Source: Thalassococcus arenae (GTDB lineage: Bacteria > Pseudomonadota > Alphaproteobacteria > Rhodobacterales > Rhodobacteraceae). From it: a stretch of 64,000 nucleotides of DNA. Numbering within the stretch: position 1 is the first letter of the stretch; each line of letters starts with the position of its first letter. Where the stretch lies: the NCBI RefSeq assembly GCF_019104745.1, contig NZ_JAHRWL010000001.1, positions 1,407,001-1,471,000 of the forward strand, in the 5' to 3' direction. Made by a program: the position numbers and the translations under genes. The notes under the pieces were generated by a model. The model saw nothing but the letters and a program-made list of their open reading frames with translations. It did not search any database and had not been told where the DNA came from. Shown here piece by piece: positions 8,675-16,986 of the stretch.

Positions 8675-8736
8675 GGTCTTTCCTCCTTCCGGTAAGGAAA
8701 GCCTGCCATGTTTCGCGGGCTCCGAATAGAAGGCTG

Positions 8737-9156
8737 TCAGCCCGGCAATCCGGCCATGTCGCAGATAATCTGCCACTCCGCTTTTGACACCGGTTGGACC
8801 GACAGCCGGGAATTCTTGACCAGAACCATGTCTGACAGGCGCGGATCGGCTTTGATCTGGTCCAGCGTCACCGGTGTCTTGGCGGCGTGCAGCGCCCTGA
8901 TATCCACGCATTCCCAGCGGTCGTCGTCGGTCGTGCTGTCGGGATGCGCTTCGGCAATCACCTCGACCGTGCCGACCACCGCCTTTTCGCTTTGCGAATG
9001 GTAAAAGAACCCCCGATCGCCGACCGCCATCTCGCGCATGAAATTGCGGGCCTGGTAATTGCGCACACCGTCCCATTCCTCGCCCGTGTCGCCCTTGGCG
9101 ACCTGCTGATCCCAGGACCAGGTCGACGGTTCGGATTTGAACAGCCAGTATCTCAT
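8737..9156 (-). CDS. EVE domain protein
   Basis: 139-aa protein made only of an EVE domain, a PUA-like fold thought to bind modified bases in RNA or DNA. The family motifs are at the N-terminus (MRYWLFKSEPSTWSWD), in EEWDGVRNYQARNFMREM, and in the aromatic FFYHS segment. The start at 9156 overlaps the yciI stop by ATGA, so the two are translationally coupled. Confidence 0.92.
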   Translation of the reverse strand: MRYWLFKSEPSTWSWDQQVAKGDTGEEWDGVRNYQARNFMREMAVGDRGFFYHSQSEKAVVGTVEVIAEAHPDSTTDDDRWECVDIRALHAAKTPVTLDQIKADPRLSDMVLVKNSRLSVQPVSKAEWQIICDMAGLPG

Positions 9157-9428
9157 CCGCCGATCACCCGTTTCCATTCGATCAACTCGACGCTGTCGAA
9201 CAGGCCGGCTATTGCATACGGATCGTTGTCCGCCCAGTCCTGCGCCGCGGCCTTGTCGGAAACGTCGAGGATGATGAGCGAACCGCACATATCGCCACTG
9301 TCACCCAGCAGCGGCCCGGCCTGCGCGACCACGCCTGTCGCGTCCAGATAGTCCAGATGCGCCTGGCGCGTGTCCTTGCGGGTTTGCAGGGCGCCGGGCT
9401 TGTCCCGGGCGATCAGCGCGATCAGCAT
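9153..9428 (-). CDS. YciI family protein
   Basis: 91-aa protein of the YciI-like fold (dimeric alpha/beta barrel related to muconolactone isomerase). Seen are the N-terminal MLIALIARDKPGAL, RQAHLDYLDATG with the conserved His-Leu, and DPYAIAGLFDSVELIEWKRV with the family Asp-Pro-Tyr. The biochemical role is unsettled. It starts one base after the gpsA stop and overlaps the EVE gene, as part of a tsaD-gpsA-yciI-EVE operon. Confidence 0.9.
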   Translation of the reverse strand: MLIALIARDKPGALQTRKDTRQAHLDYLDATGVVAQAGPLLGDSGDMCGSLIILDVSDKAAAQDWADNDPYAIAGLFDSVELIEWKRVIGG

Positions 9429-9429
9429 G

Positions 9430-10377
9430 TCATTCCTCCTTGAGCGGGCGGGCCAGCAGGCCCTGTATGGCGTCGGCGACACTGGTCTGGCCAGTGGAAA
9501 TCGCGTGAACCGCGGTTGTGATCGGCAGCGACAGGCCGGCCCTTTCGGCGATGTCCAGCGCGGCTCGCGCGGTCGCCTTACCTTCTACCGTCATCGTGGC
9601 ATCGGGGGTGTCACCACGCCCGAGGGCCTCGCCGAAGCGAAAATTTCGCGACAGCGGCGAAGTGCAGGTCAGCGCCAGATCGCCAAGCCCGGACAAGCCC
9701 GCCAAGGTTTCGGTGCGCGCCCCGAAATGCAGCGCAAGGCGCATCATCTCGGCAAAGCCGCGGGTCATCAGCGCCGCGCGGGCGCTGTCGCCCAGACCGG
9801 CACCCATGCAAGCACCGGAAGCGATGGCGATCACGTTTTTCAACGCCCCGCCCAGTTCGGCGCCCGCGACGTCTGTGGACCGGTAAAGGCGCAGGTTCGG
9901 CGTGGAAAGCTCGGTCTGAAGCGCTTGGCCGACGGTGTCGTCGGCACAGGCCAGCGTCAGGGCGGTGGGCAAACCGCGCGCGATATCGGTCGCAAAGCTG
10001 GGGCCCGTCAGGATCGCCGCTGTCGCCTCCGGCTTGGTTTCCGCCAGTCTATGCGCAGGGCCTTGGCCGGTACGCAGGTCGATACCCTTGCAGCATGCGA
10101 CAAGCGCCTTGCCTTGCAAGGTCTCCGGGATCGCCGCAAGCAATCCCGACAGGCTCTGCATCGGTACGGCGAACAGCAGGGTGTCGGCCCCGATTGCCCG
10201 CTTCAGATCGCCGGTCAAGGCGACCGCGTCCGGCACGGGGGCATCGGGCAAGCGCGGGCTTTGGCGATCGGTCCAGTCCTGCGCGTTGCGTGCCCACAAG
10301 ATCACCGGGCGCACCTGCGCGATCGATATCGCCAGCGCGGTGCCGAAAGCGCCCCCACCCAGAACCGCGACGCTCAT
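9430..10377 (-). CDS. gpsA: Glycerol-3-phosphate dehydrogenase [NAD(P)+]
   Basis: Makes sn-glycerol 3-phosphate from dihydroxyacetone phosphate for phospholipid synthesis in the cytosol. The 315-aa protein has the NAD loop [12 protein letters not shown] at the N-terminus, the KGID block (ACCKGIDL), the catalytic lysine in [13 protein letters not shown], and [19 protein letters not shown]. The start at 10377 overlaps the tsaD stop by ATGA; the longer open frame to 10575 lies inside tsaD and is not used. Confidence 0.95.
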   Translation of the reverse strand: MSVAVLGGGAFGTALAISIAQVRPVILWARNAQDWTDRQSPRLPDAPVPDAVALTGDLKRAIGADTLLFAVPMQSLSGLLAAIPETLQGKALVACCKGIDLRTGQGPAHRLAETKPEATAAILTGPSFATDIARGLPTALTLACADDTVGQALQTELSTPNLRLYRSTDVAGAELGGALKNVIAIASGACMGAGLGDSARAALMTRGFAEMMRLALHFGARTETLAGLSGLGDLALTCTSPLSRNFRFGEALGRGDTPDATMTVEGKATARAALDIAERAGLSLPITTAVHAISTGQTSVADAIQGLLARPLKEE

Positions 10378-11480
10378 GCCTTGGCGCCCTTCTTGCCCGA
10401 TCCGACAAGCGGCGCGGCGTGTTTGTCCAGGGGCCATCGCGGGCGCGCCGACAGGGACATGTCGTGCCGGACACCTTCGGCCAGCAAGGCACCGCCGGCA
10501 TAGGCGATCATCGCGGCGTTGTCGGTGCAAAGCGCAAGCGGCGGGGCGGTGAAACGCAGGCCGGTTTCGGCACAAAGCGTCTCTATTCCGCCCCGAATGG
10601 CGCTGTTCGCGGCTACGCCGCCGGCAATCGACATGGCGGGTTCGGCCGGGTCTTCGTCAAGATAGACGGCAATCGCGCGGCGGGTCTTTTCCACCAGCAC
10701 ATCCGCGACGGCCGCCTGGAAGGCGGCGCACAGGTCGGCGCGGTCGCGCCGCGTCAGGCCGCCTTGATCCGCGACCAGCCCGTCGCGGGCACGCAGCACG
10801 GCGGTTTTCAGGCCGGAGAAGGACAGGTCGCAGCCCGGCCGGTCCAGCAGCGGTCGCGGTAGGGCAAAGCGTTCGGGATCGCCGCCGCGGGCTTCGGCTT
10901 CGACCGCCGGGCCGCCTGGCTGGGGCAGGCCCAGGATGCGCGCGGTCTTGTCGAACGCTTCGCCGGGCGCGTCGTCGATCGTGCCGCCCAGCCGGGTGAA
11001 ATCCTGCGCGCCGCGCACGACCAGAAACTGGCAATGACCGCCCGAGACCAGCAACAACAGGTAGGGAAAGGGCAGATCGTCGGTCAGCCGCGGGGTCAGG
11101 GCGTGACCGGCCAGGTGGTTGACGCCGACCAGTGGCTTGCCAAGCGTTGCGGACAGCGCCTTGGCGATCATGACGCCCGACAGGACCCCACCGATCAGCC
11201 CCGGTCCGGCAGTGACCGCGATGGCGTCGACGGCCGCAAGCGGCAGCCCGGCGTCTTGCAGGGCGCGCTCGGTGCACAGATCCAGCCGTTCGGCATGGGC
11301 GCGGGCGGCGATCTCGGGCACCACGCCGCCGAAACTGGCGTGCAGATCGGTTTGCCCGACGACGACAGAGGCCAGCACGGTCCGTCCGCGAACCAGCGCG
11401 GCAGCAGTGTCGTCGCACGAGCTTTCCAGCCCCAGGATCAGGGGAGGCAGCCTTGCGTCGTCGTGCCCGTTGCCTTGCAT
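10374..11480 (-). CDS. tsaD: tRNA N6-adenosine threonylcarbamoyltransferase TsaD
   Basis: Transfers the threonylcarbamoyl group to A37 of ANN-decoding tRNAs (t6A). Motifs seen are [16 protein letters not shown] at the N-terminus, the metal-binding HLAGH in [24 protein letters not shown], the [12 protein letters not shown] block and [10 protein letters not shown]. The ATG at 11480 is taken as the start; a GTG at 11498 with an upstream GTGAGGG is an alternative that adds six residues. It is the first gene of the minus-strand operon and divergent from hemD with only ~50 bases between. Confidence 0.94.
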   Translation of the reverse strand: MQGNGHDDARLPPLILGLESSCDDTAAALVRGRTVLASVVVGQTDLHASFGGVVPEIAARAHAERLDLCTERALQDAGLPLAAVDAIAVTAGPGLIGGVLSGVMIAKALSATLGKPLVGVNHLAGHALTPRLTDDLPFPYLLLLVSGGHCQFLVVRGAQDFTRLGGTIDDAPGEAFDKTARILGLPQPGGPAVEAEARGGDPERFALPRPLLDRPGCDLSFSGLKTAVLRARDGLVADQGGLTRRDRADLCAAFQAAVADVLVEKTRRAIAVYLDEDPAEPAMSIAGGVAANSAIRGGIETLCAETGLRFTAPPLALCTDNAAMIAYAGGALLAEGVRHDMSLSARPRWPLDKHAAPLVGSGKKGAKA

Positions 11481-11530
11481 GAGCGCAGCAGGTAGCACCG
11501 TCGAGACGCCCTCACAATGGCAGAGACATC

Positions 11531-12268
11531 ATGTCGGACTTGCCCTGGTTGCTGATGACACGGCCCGCTCCGGATTCCGCGCGTTTCGCCGACCAGTTGA
11601 AGACGCAGGGCGAAACCGGGTTCCGCATGATCGTGTCGCCGCTCATGCAGATCGAACCATGCGGTTCATTGCCGTCGATGGAGGCTTTCCGTGGGCTGAT
11701 CTTCACATCGGCAAACGGGGTTGCGGCCTATCTCGACCTGAACGGTCCGCGCGATCTTCCGGTCTTCGCGGTGGGCAAGGCCACCGAGAAAGCCGCGCGG
11801 CGTGCGGGCTTTGCCACGCAGTCGGCCGACGGCGATTCGGCCGCCCTGATCGAGATGCTCCGGCATCGGCGACCCGATGCCCCGCTGTTGCACCTGCGCG
11901 GTGCGCACACATCGGGCGACATTGCCGAAACGTTGACCGAACTTGGTTTGGAAACCGCCGAGGCGGTGATCTATGACCAGCGTGCGTTGTCCATCTCGCG
12001 CGCCGCGGCGTCGGCGCTTTCGGGGTCTGAACCGGTTGTCGCCCCCATCTTTTCGCCACGAACCGCGGCGTTGTTCGCAAGTCACGGGCGGATCACTGCG
12101 CCGCTTCTTGTCGCGGCGATGAGCGAAGCGGTGGCCAAGGCCGCGTTGCCGCTCCATAGTCGTGTCCTGAGAGTGGCGACACAGCCGGATGCAAGGGCCA
12201 TGACGGCCTGTGTCGTTGCCCTGCTGCGCGAGGCCCGGGCAATGTCGGGGCGCGACAGCGCCGTGTAA
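11531..12268 (+). CDS. hemD: Uroporphyrinogen-III synthase
   Basis: Converts hydroxymethylbilane to uroporphyrinogen III in haem and bacteriochlorophyll synthesis. The 245-aa protein is recognised by LLMTRPAPDSARFA at the N-terminus, GLIFTSANGVAAYL, VFAVGKATEKAARRAGF and FSPRTAALFA. Sequence identity in this family is always low, so the call rests on these spaced motifs and the genomic setting beside tsaD, the mitofilin-like gene and hemY. hemC is not adjacent in this window. Confidence 0.85.
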   Translation: MSDLPWLLMTRPAPDSARFADQLKTQGETGFRMIVSPLMQIEPCGSLPSMEAFRGLIFTSANGVAAYLDLNGPRDLPVFAVGKATEKAARRAGFATQSADGDSAALIEMLRHRRPDAPLLHLRGAHTSGDIAETLTELGLETAEAVIYDQRALSISRAAASALSGSEPVVAPIFSPRTAALFASHGRITAPLLVAAMSEAVAKAALPLHSRVLRVATQPDARAMTACVVALLREARAMSGRDSAV

Positions 12269-12323
12269 ACCGTTGCAGGACGCTGTAGGGTGTCCGGTGC
12301 AAGAGATTCGAAAGGTTCGGCAG

Positions 12324-13739
12324 GTGGCCAAGACGACGAAGTCCCAAAGCAGCGATGCGCGATCCGCGGATGACAAGAACAAGACCGACAATGCGCAGAT
12401 CGACGATGCCGAAATCGTCGACGAGTCGCCTGGTCGGGCGGATGCTTCTGCGGCGGCGGATGACGGCGACGGCGTGCCGAAGCCGGGCAAAGGCGACAGC
12501 CCCGATGCGACCGACGACGCGCTGACCGCGGCGGACAAGGCATCGGAAGCACCGGCAACACCCGACGACAGCGCGCAACCGAACGATGCTGCCCAGATCG
12601 CCGGGGACGAACCGGAAGCTGTCAGCGCATCGGCGCCGCCGCCGGTCGTCAGGGAAACCGTGGTCGAGCGCAAGGGCGGCTTTGTTCCGATGCTTCTGGG
12701 CGGGCTGGTGGCAGGGGCGATCGGGTATGGCGCCGCGACATACCTGCCTCAAGCCGACGTGGAAAACCCGTTCGAGACCGAGACCCGTGCCGCGTTGTCC
12801 GACCAGGCCACGCGGATCGACGGGCTGACAAGCCAGCTTGCGGAAACGGCGACGTCGGTCGACGGGCTGCGCACCACGCTGGACGCCGTCGATACCGCGC
12901 CTATTCAGGCTGCGCTGGATGACCTGCGGGGCACGCTCGACGCCACGCGCGTCGAAACGACCGCCCTGGCCGATGCCCTTGCGGCTTTCGACAGCCGTGT
13001 TACCGCGATCGAGAAACAGCCGCTGGCCGGCGCCGTATCGCCCGAGGCCATCGCGGCCTATGAACGCGAACTGGAAGAACTGCGCGCCGCCATCGACATG
13101 CAAACCGCCGAGGTCGAGGCGGCCGCTGCCGGGGCCGTGCAAACCTATCAACAGGAGATCGCCAAGCTTCAGGCCGCCGTCGACGAGCAAAGCGCCCGGA
13201 TCGAGGCCATGGCCAGCGAAGCCTTGCAGGCCGAGGCCAGCGCAGAAGAGAAGGCCGAGATCGCGCAATCCCGCGCTGCCCTCGCCGACCTGATGTCGCG
13301 CCTGCAGGCGGGCGAACCCCTGGCCGAACCGCTTGCCGTGCTCGAGGCGAACGGGGTCGCTGTGCCCGCCGTCCTTTCGGAAACCGCGCAGGACGGTGTC
13401 CCGACGCTTGCGGCCTTGACCGCCGAATTCCCGGTCCACGCGCGCGAGGCGCTGCGCGTGGTGCGGTCAGAAGCACCGTCCGGTGGCCTGTCGGGTTTCC
13501 TTGAGGCGCAATTGGGCGTCCGGTCGGTCACGCCCCGCGAGGGCGACGATCCGGACGCTGTCCTGTCTCGGGCGGAAGCGGCGCTGCGCAACGGCGATAT
13601 CCACGCCACGTTGACTGAAATCGCCACCCTGCCCGAAAGCGGGCAAGCGGTCTTGGCCGAATGGATTACAAAAGCCGGCGTGCGGCGCGACGCGCAGGCT
13701 GCGGCGTCTGAACTGGCGCAATCGCTGAACGCCGAATGA
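12324..13739 (+). CDS. Mitofilin-like (COG4223) membrane protein
   Basis: 471-aa bitopic inner-membrane protein. Residues 1-~110 are acidic and low-complexity (Asp, Ala, Glu), followed by one membrane helix (~115-137, FVPMLLGGLVAGAIGYGAA), a long coiled-coil region (~150-320, Ala/Glu/Gln-rich heptads) and a helical C-terminal domain. This plan is that of alphaproteobacterial mitofilin/Mic60 relatives located beside hem genes, which help shape intracytoplasmic membranes. The start is GTG at 12324, after AAAGGTTCGGCAG; the frame extends upstream to 12210 but overlaps hemD. Confidence 0.85.
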   Translation: MAKTTKSQSSDARSADDKNKTDNAQIDDAEIVDESPGRADASAAADDGDGVPKPGKGDSPDATDDALTAADKASEAPATPDDSAQPNDAAQIAGDEPEAVSASAPPPVVRETVVERKGGFVPMLLGGLVAGAIGYGAATYLPQADVENPFETETRAALSDQATRIDGLTSQLAETATSVDGLRTTLDAVDTAPIQAALDDLRGTLDATRVETTALADALAAFDSRVTAIEKQPLAGAVSPEAIAAYERELEELRAAIDMQTAEVEAAAAGAVQTYQQEIAKLQAAVDEQSARIEAMASEALQAEASAEEKAEIAQSRAALADLMSRLQAGEPLAEPLAVLEANGVAVPAVLSETAQDGVPTLAALTAEFPVHAREALRVVRSEAPSGGLSGFLEAQLGVRSVTPREGDDPDAVLSRAEAALRNGDIHATLTEIATLPESGQAVLAEWITKAGVRRDAQAAASELAQSLNAE

Positions 13740-13749
13740 GGGTACGGAC

Positions 13750-15255
13750 ATGCTTTGGTCATTGATAAAAATCGTTGTGTTCGTCGCGATGGTCGCGGCT
13801 GTGACGCTGGGCGCCGGCTATCTCATGGAAAGCGATGGCGGCATGCAGATCACGTTCGGCGGTTTCGAACTGAACCTCAGCCCGTTGCGTACGGTCATCG
13901 CCCTGGTTCTGATGATCGGTGCGGTCTGGCTGTTCCTGAAACTGTTCAGCCTGCTGATCGCGGTTCTCAAGTTCATCAACGGCGACGAAACCGCGCTCAG
14001 CCGGTATTTCGACCGCAATCGCGAGCGCAAGGGGTTCCAGGCGCTCAGCGAAGGCATGATGGCGCTGGCCTCGGGCGAAGGCCGCATGGCCATGGCCAAG
14101 GCGCAAAAGGCCGAGAAATACCTGCACCGTCCGGACCTGACCGATCTGCTGACTGCCCAGGCTGCCGAAATGGCCGGCGACGGCAAGAAGGCCGAAGAGG
14201 TCTACAAGCGGCTGGTGCAGCGCGATGCGACCCGGTTCGTCGGCATCCGCGGCCTGATGAAGCAGAAGCTGTCCAGCGGCGACACGGCGACCGCGATGGC
14301 TCTGGCCGAACGCGCCTTTGCGATCAAACCCAAGCATGAAGAAGTGCAGGACGTGCTGCTGCGGCTGCAGGCGCAATCCGGCGAATGGGACGGTGCGCGC
14401 AAGACGCTGGCGGCCAAACTCAAGCACGGTGCGTTGCCGCGTGACGTCTTCAAGCGGCGCGACGCGGTGCTGGCGCTGTCGCAGGCCAAGGATGTCATCG
14501 ACGACGATCTGAGCGTCGAGGCGCGCGAGGCGGCGATCGAGGCGAACAAGGCTTCGCCCGACCTGATCCCGGCGGCCGCCATGGCGGCGCGCGGCTATAT
14601 CGCCAAGAACCAGCCGCGTTATGCCACGCGGATCCTGAAAAAGGCGTGGGAAGCACATCCGCACCCCGATCTTGCCGCGGCCTTTGCCGAAATCGCGCCT
14701 GACGAGTCCCCGGCCGAGCGGCTCAAGCGGTTCCGCGCGCTGACGGCGATCAAGCCGGATCACCGGGAAACCCGTCTGCTCAAGGCCGAACTGAACCTGG
14801 CGGCCGAGGATTTCCCCGAGGCGCGCCGCAGCCTGGGCGATCTGGCCGAAACCGATCCGGATGCCCGTGTCCTGGCGGTGATGGCGGCGATCGAAAAGGG
14901 CGAAGGCGCGCCTGATGCCGTTGTTCGTGGCTGGCTGGCGCGTGCCCTGACCGCGCCGCGGGGACCGCAGTGGGTATGCGAAAAGTGCAACGCGATCCAC
15001 GCCGAATGGACACCAATCTGTACCAATTGCGCCGCGTTCGATACGCTTAGCTGGACCACCCCGCCGCAATCCGAAATCGTGTTGCCGGCTGGCGCCGACA
15101 TGCTGCCGTTGATCGTCGGAGCGATCGAGGACAAGTCGACCGAAGGCGGGGAAGCGCCCCTGGACAACGACGATGCAGACACTGTCGGCGCCGCCGAGAA
15201 TACGGTGATCGAGATCGACGTGACCCCGGGCGACGGCGATCGCAAGTCTGCCTGA
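13750..15255 (+). CDS. HemY_N/TPR membrane protein with C-terminal zinc ribbon
   Basis: 501-aa protein with two N-terminal membrane helices (residues ~4-24 and ~44-68), the HemY_N domain, and a long run of TPR-like helices (for example LTAQAAEMAGDGKKAEEVYKRL). It is the alphaproteobacterial protein annotated as HemY in hem operons; it is not protoporphyrinogen oxidase, and its role is unclear. Near residue 410 it has a four-cysteine ribbon (WVCEKCNAIH ... ICTNCAAFD), which resembles the rubredoxin-like end of LapB. It begins 10 bases after the mitofilin-like gene in the same operon. Confidence 0.88.
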   Translation: MLWSLIKIVVFVAMVAAVTLGAGYLMESDGGMQITFGGFELNLSPLRTVIALVLMIGAVWLFLKLFSLLIAVLKFINGDETALSRYFDRNRERKGFQALSEGMMALASGEGRMAMAKAQKAEKYLHRPDLTDLLTAQAAEMAGDGKKAEEVYKRLVQRDATRFVGIRGLMKQKLSSGDTATAMALAERAFAIKPKHEEVQDVLLRLQAQSGEWDGARKTLAAKLKHGALPRDVFKRRDAVLALSQAKDVIDDDLSVEAREAAIEANKASPDLIPAAAMAARGYIAKNQPRYATRILKKAWEAHPHPDLAAAFAEIAPDESPAERLKRFRALTAIKPDHRETRLLKAELNLAAEDFPEARRSLGDLAETDPDARVLAVMAAIEKGEGAPDAVVRGWLARALTAPRGPQWVCEKCNAIHAEWTPICTNCAAFDTLSWTTPPQSEIVLPAGADMLPLIVGAIEDKSTEGGEAPLDNDDADTVGAAENTVIEIDVTPGDGDRKSA

Positions 15256-15278
15256 GCGGTCAATTTACCGCTTCCCCT

Positions 15279-15308
15279 TGCGCGGCCCCGGTGCTAAGAG
15301 GCCGCGCA
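15279..15308 (+). terminator. GC-rich hairpin between hemY and tRNA-Thr
   Basis: TGCGCGGCC and GGCCGCGCA pair perfectly (9 bp) around a 12-base loop, 23 bases after the hemY stop and 9 bases before the tRNA gene. No T run follows. It may end the hem operon, or part of it (CTAAGA at 15294) may serve as a tRNA promoter element. Confidence 0.4.
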
Positions 15309-15317
15309 CCAGAAAGT

Positions 15318-15393
15318 GCCGCTGTAGCTCAGCTGGTAGAGCACGTCATTCGTAATGATGGGGTCGGGGGTTCGAGTCCCTTCAGCGGCACCA
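15318..15393 (+). tRNA. tRNA-Thr (anticodon CGT)
   Basis: The 76-base segment folds as a cloverleaf: acceptor GCCGCTG/CAGCGGC, D arm GCTC-AGCTGGTAG-AGC, anticodon stem CGTCA/TGATG with loop TTCGTAA (anticodon CGT, reads ACG), T arm with TTCGAGT, and an encoded CCA end. The anticodon assigns it to threonine. Confidence 0.95.
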
Positions 15394-15430
15394 CTTTTCT
15401 TCGGGAAAGGGGTGTTCGGCAGGGTGTTTC

Positions 15431-15538
15431 CTAGCGCAGCGCAAAGATCAGCCCCGTCAGCATCAGCGCAACCGTCAGCGTCCAGAAGGCAAGGCCGACC
15501 CGGCGTCTCAAGGGCCATTTGCGCAGCGGGTCAGTCAT
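15431..15538 (-). CDS. Small (35 aa) single-helix membrane protein
   Basis: A 35-codon frame begins inside the end of the upstream oxidoreductase gene: ATGACTGA carries its start and the oxidoreductase stop, an 8-base overlap. The product has a basic N-terminus (LRKWPLRRRVG) followed by a clean hydrophobic helix (LAFWTLTVALMLTGLIFAL), the look of a small subunit or accessory peptide of a membrane complex. Too short to place in a family by eye. Positive-inside charge and tight coupling support a real gene. Confidence 0.6.
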   Translation of the reverse strand: MTDPLRKWPLRRRVGLAFWTLTVALMLTGLIFALR

Positions 15539-16835
15539 AGTCGAACCTTTCCGAAAGGATACGGGTAGACGGCGTGCCGCGGGCGATCAGGTGATCTTCG
15601 ACCCCGTCCATCATGACACCGGGCCCGCACAGGACGAACAGCGCCGTGGCGATCTGGTCGGGGGTCAAGACACGATCCAGCAACCTGGCATCGATCAGCC
15701 CGGTCTCGCCGGTCCAGTCGTCCGGCGGCTCGGACAGGACCATCACGGCGCCCGCCGCTTCCAGCCTGTCGCGATGCACGATCTGCTCTGCAACGCGATT
15801 GCCGTAGATCAGAGACGCTTTGCGCCGATCGCCGGTGGCGCGCAGCTGGTCGAGGATGCCGATCATCGGCGCGATGCCGACCCCGCCTGCGATCAGCACG
15901 ATCTCGGGTTCGCTGCGGCCATCCACGGTCAGCGACCCGTGTGGTCCGTCGACATAGGCGCGCGTGCCCGTGGGGATCGTGCCAACCGTGTTGGTGAAAT
16001 CGCCCAGTTCCTTGATGACGAAGTTCAGCGCGGGGCCGTCGGCAGGGGCCGATGCGATCGAGAACGGGTTTTCATGCAGGGAAAACGCGCTGTGACCGAT
16101 GTTGAGCCAGGCGAATTGCCCGGCGCGGAACGCCAGGCCGGCGTGGCCCACCGGCTCGACGGTGATTTGCCATTGCCGCGGTGTCAGTCGTTCGACCGCG
16201 CTGACCCGCCAGGGTTTGCGGGCTTGCAGGATCGGGGCGACCGCGTAGACGAATATCAGCGATCCCGCGGCCAGAACGGTCATTCCGATCCAAAGCCACG
16301 CCATTGCGGGATGCGCGCCGTAGCGCCCGGCATACAGCGTATGGTGCAGCAAGAGACCTGCAATCAGCAGGGCGCCCAGCCCGTGCACCAGCCGCCACAA
16401 TTCGTAGCGGTAGCGCATCGACCGGCGGGCCATGGCCAGGGCGACGAGGCTGGGCAGCAACCCATAGGCCAGCACGCCCGTCGCGATGGGCAGGAAATCG
16501 GTGGTGATGGTCAACTGGCGCGTCGGGTCCCAGGGCCGTGGTCCACCGCTTGACGAGCCGGAATAGAGCAGCGGATGCAGCATGGCAAAGCCAAGTGCCG
16601 TGCGCGCCAGAAGCTGGTGCAGGCGCATCGTCACGTCCATGCCGATCCCGCCCGAGATTCCGCGAAAACGGCCGGACAGGATGAATTCGACAAGGATCAT
16701 CGAAAAGGCGAGCATGCCGAGCGCGCTGGCCAATTCGTACCGGATCGGTCGCGCCGGCCAGCCCAGTCCGGCGGCAAGTGCGAGCGGCAGCGATGCGGCC
16801 AGCAAGTACAGTATCCAGAGCCAGATCGGACGCAT
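15531..16835 (-). CDS. Ferric reductase-like transmembrane flavoprotein (FNR family)
   Basis: 434-aa membrane oxidoreductase: six membrane helices (residues ~5-210) of the ferric reductase/NOX type with helix histidines for haem (RLHQLLARTALGFAMLH; LVHGLGALLIAGLLLHH), then an FAD-binding domain (ENPFSIASAPADG) and an NAD(P) domain (IVLIAGGVGIAPMIGIL, LFVLCGPGVMMDGV). It should move electrons from NAD(P)H through FAD and haem across the inner membrane; the acceptor is not known. The ATG at 16835 has AGGAG upstream; the longer frame to 17195 overlaps the divergent sugar mutase gene. Confidence 0.87.
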   Translation of the reverse strand: MRPIWLWILYLLAASLPLALAAGLGWPARPIRYELASALGMLAFSMILVEFILSGRFRGISGGIGMDVTMRLHQLLARTALGFAMLHPLLYSGSSSGGPRPWDPTRQLTITTDFLPIATGVLAYGLLPSLVALAMARRSMRYRYELWRLVHGLGALLIAGLLLHHTLYAGRYGAHPAMAWLWIGMTVLAAGSLIFVYAVAPILQARKPWRVSAVERLTPRQWQITVEPVGHAGLAFRAGQFAWLNIGHSAFSLHENPFSIASAPADGPALNFVIKELGDFTNTVGTIPTGTRAYVDGPHGSLTVDGRSEPEIVLIAGGVGIAPMIGILDQLRATGDRRKASLIYGNRVAEQIVHRDRLEAAGAVMVLSEPPDDWTGETGLIDARLLDRVLTPDQIATALFVLCGPGVMMDGVEDHLIARGTPSTRILSERFDYD

Positions 16836-16986
16836 CGGAAACTCCTGTCGGCCGCGTTGAAGCGGCCGGTTGCAGCACACCTCAATCTGGCACGATGGGC
16901 CATGACGTGGGTCAAGCGGCCGGCGCTCGGCTTGCAAAACCGGACAATTCCGATCCAAGGTCTGACGAATGCAAGAGGAGACCGGC

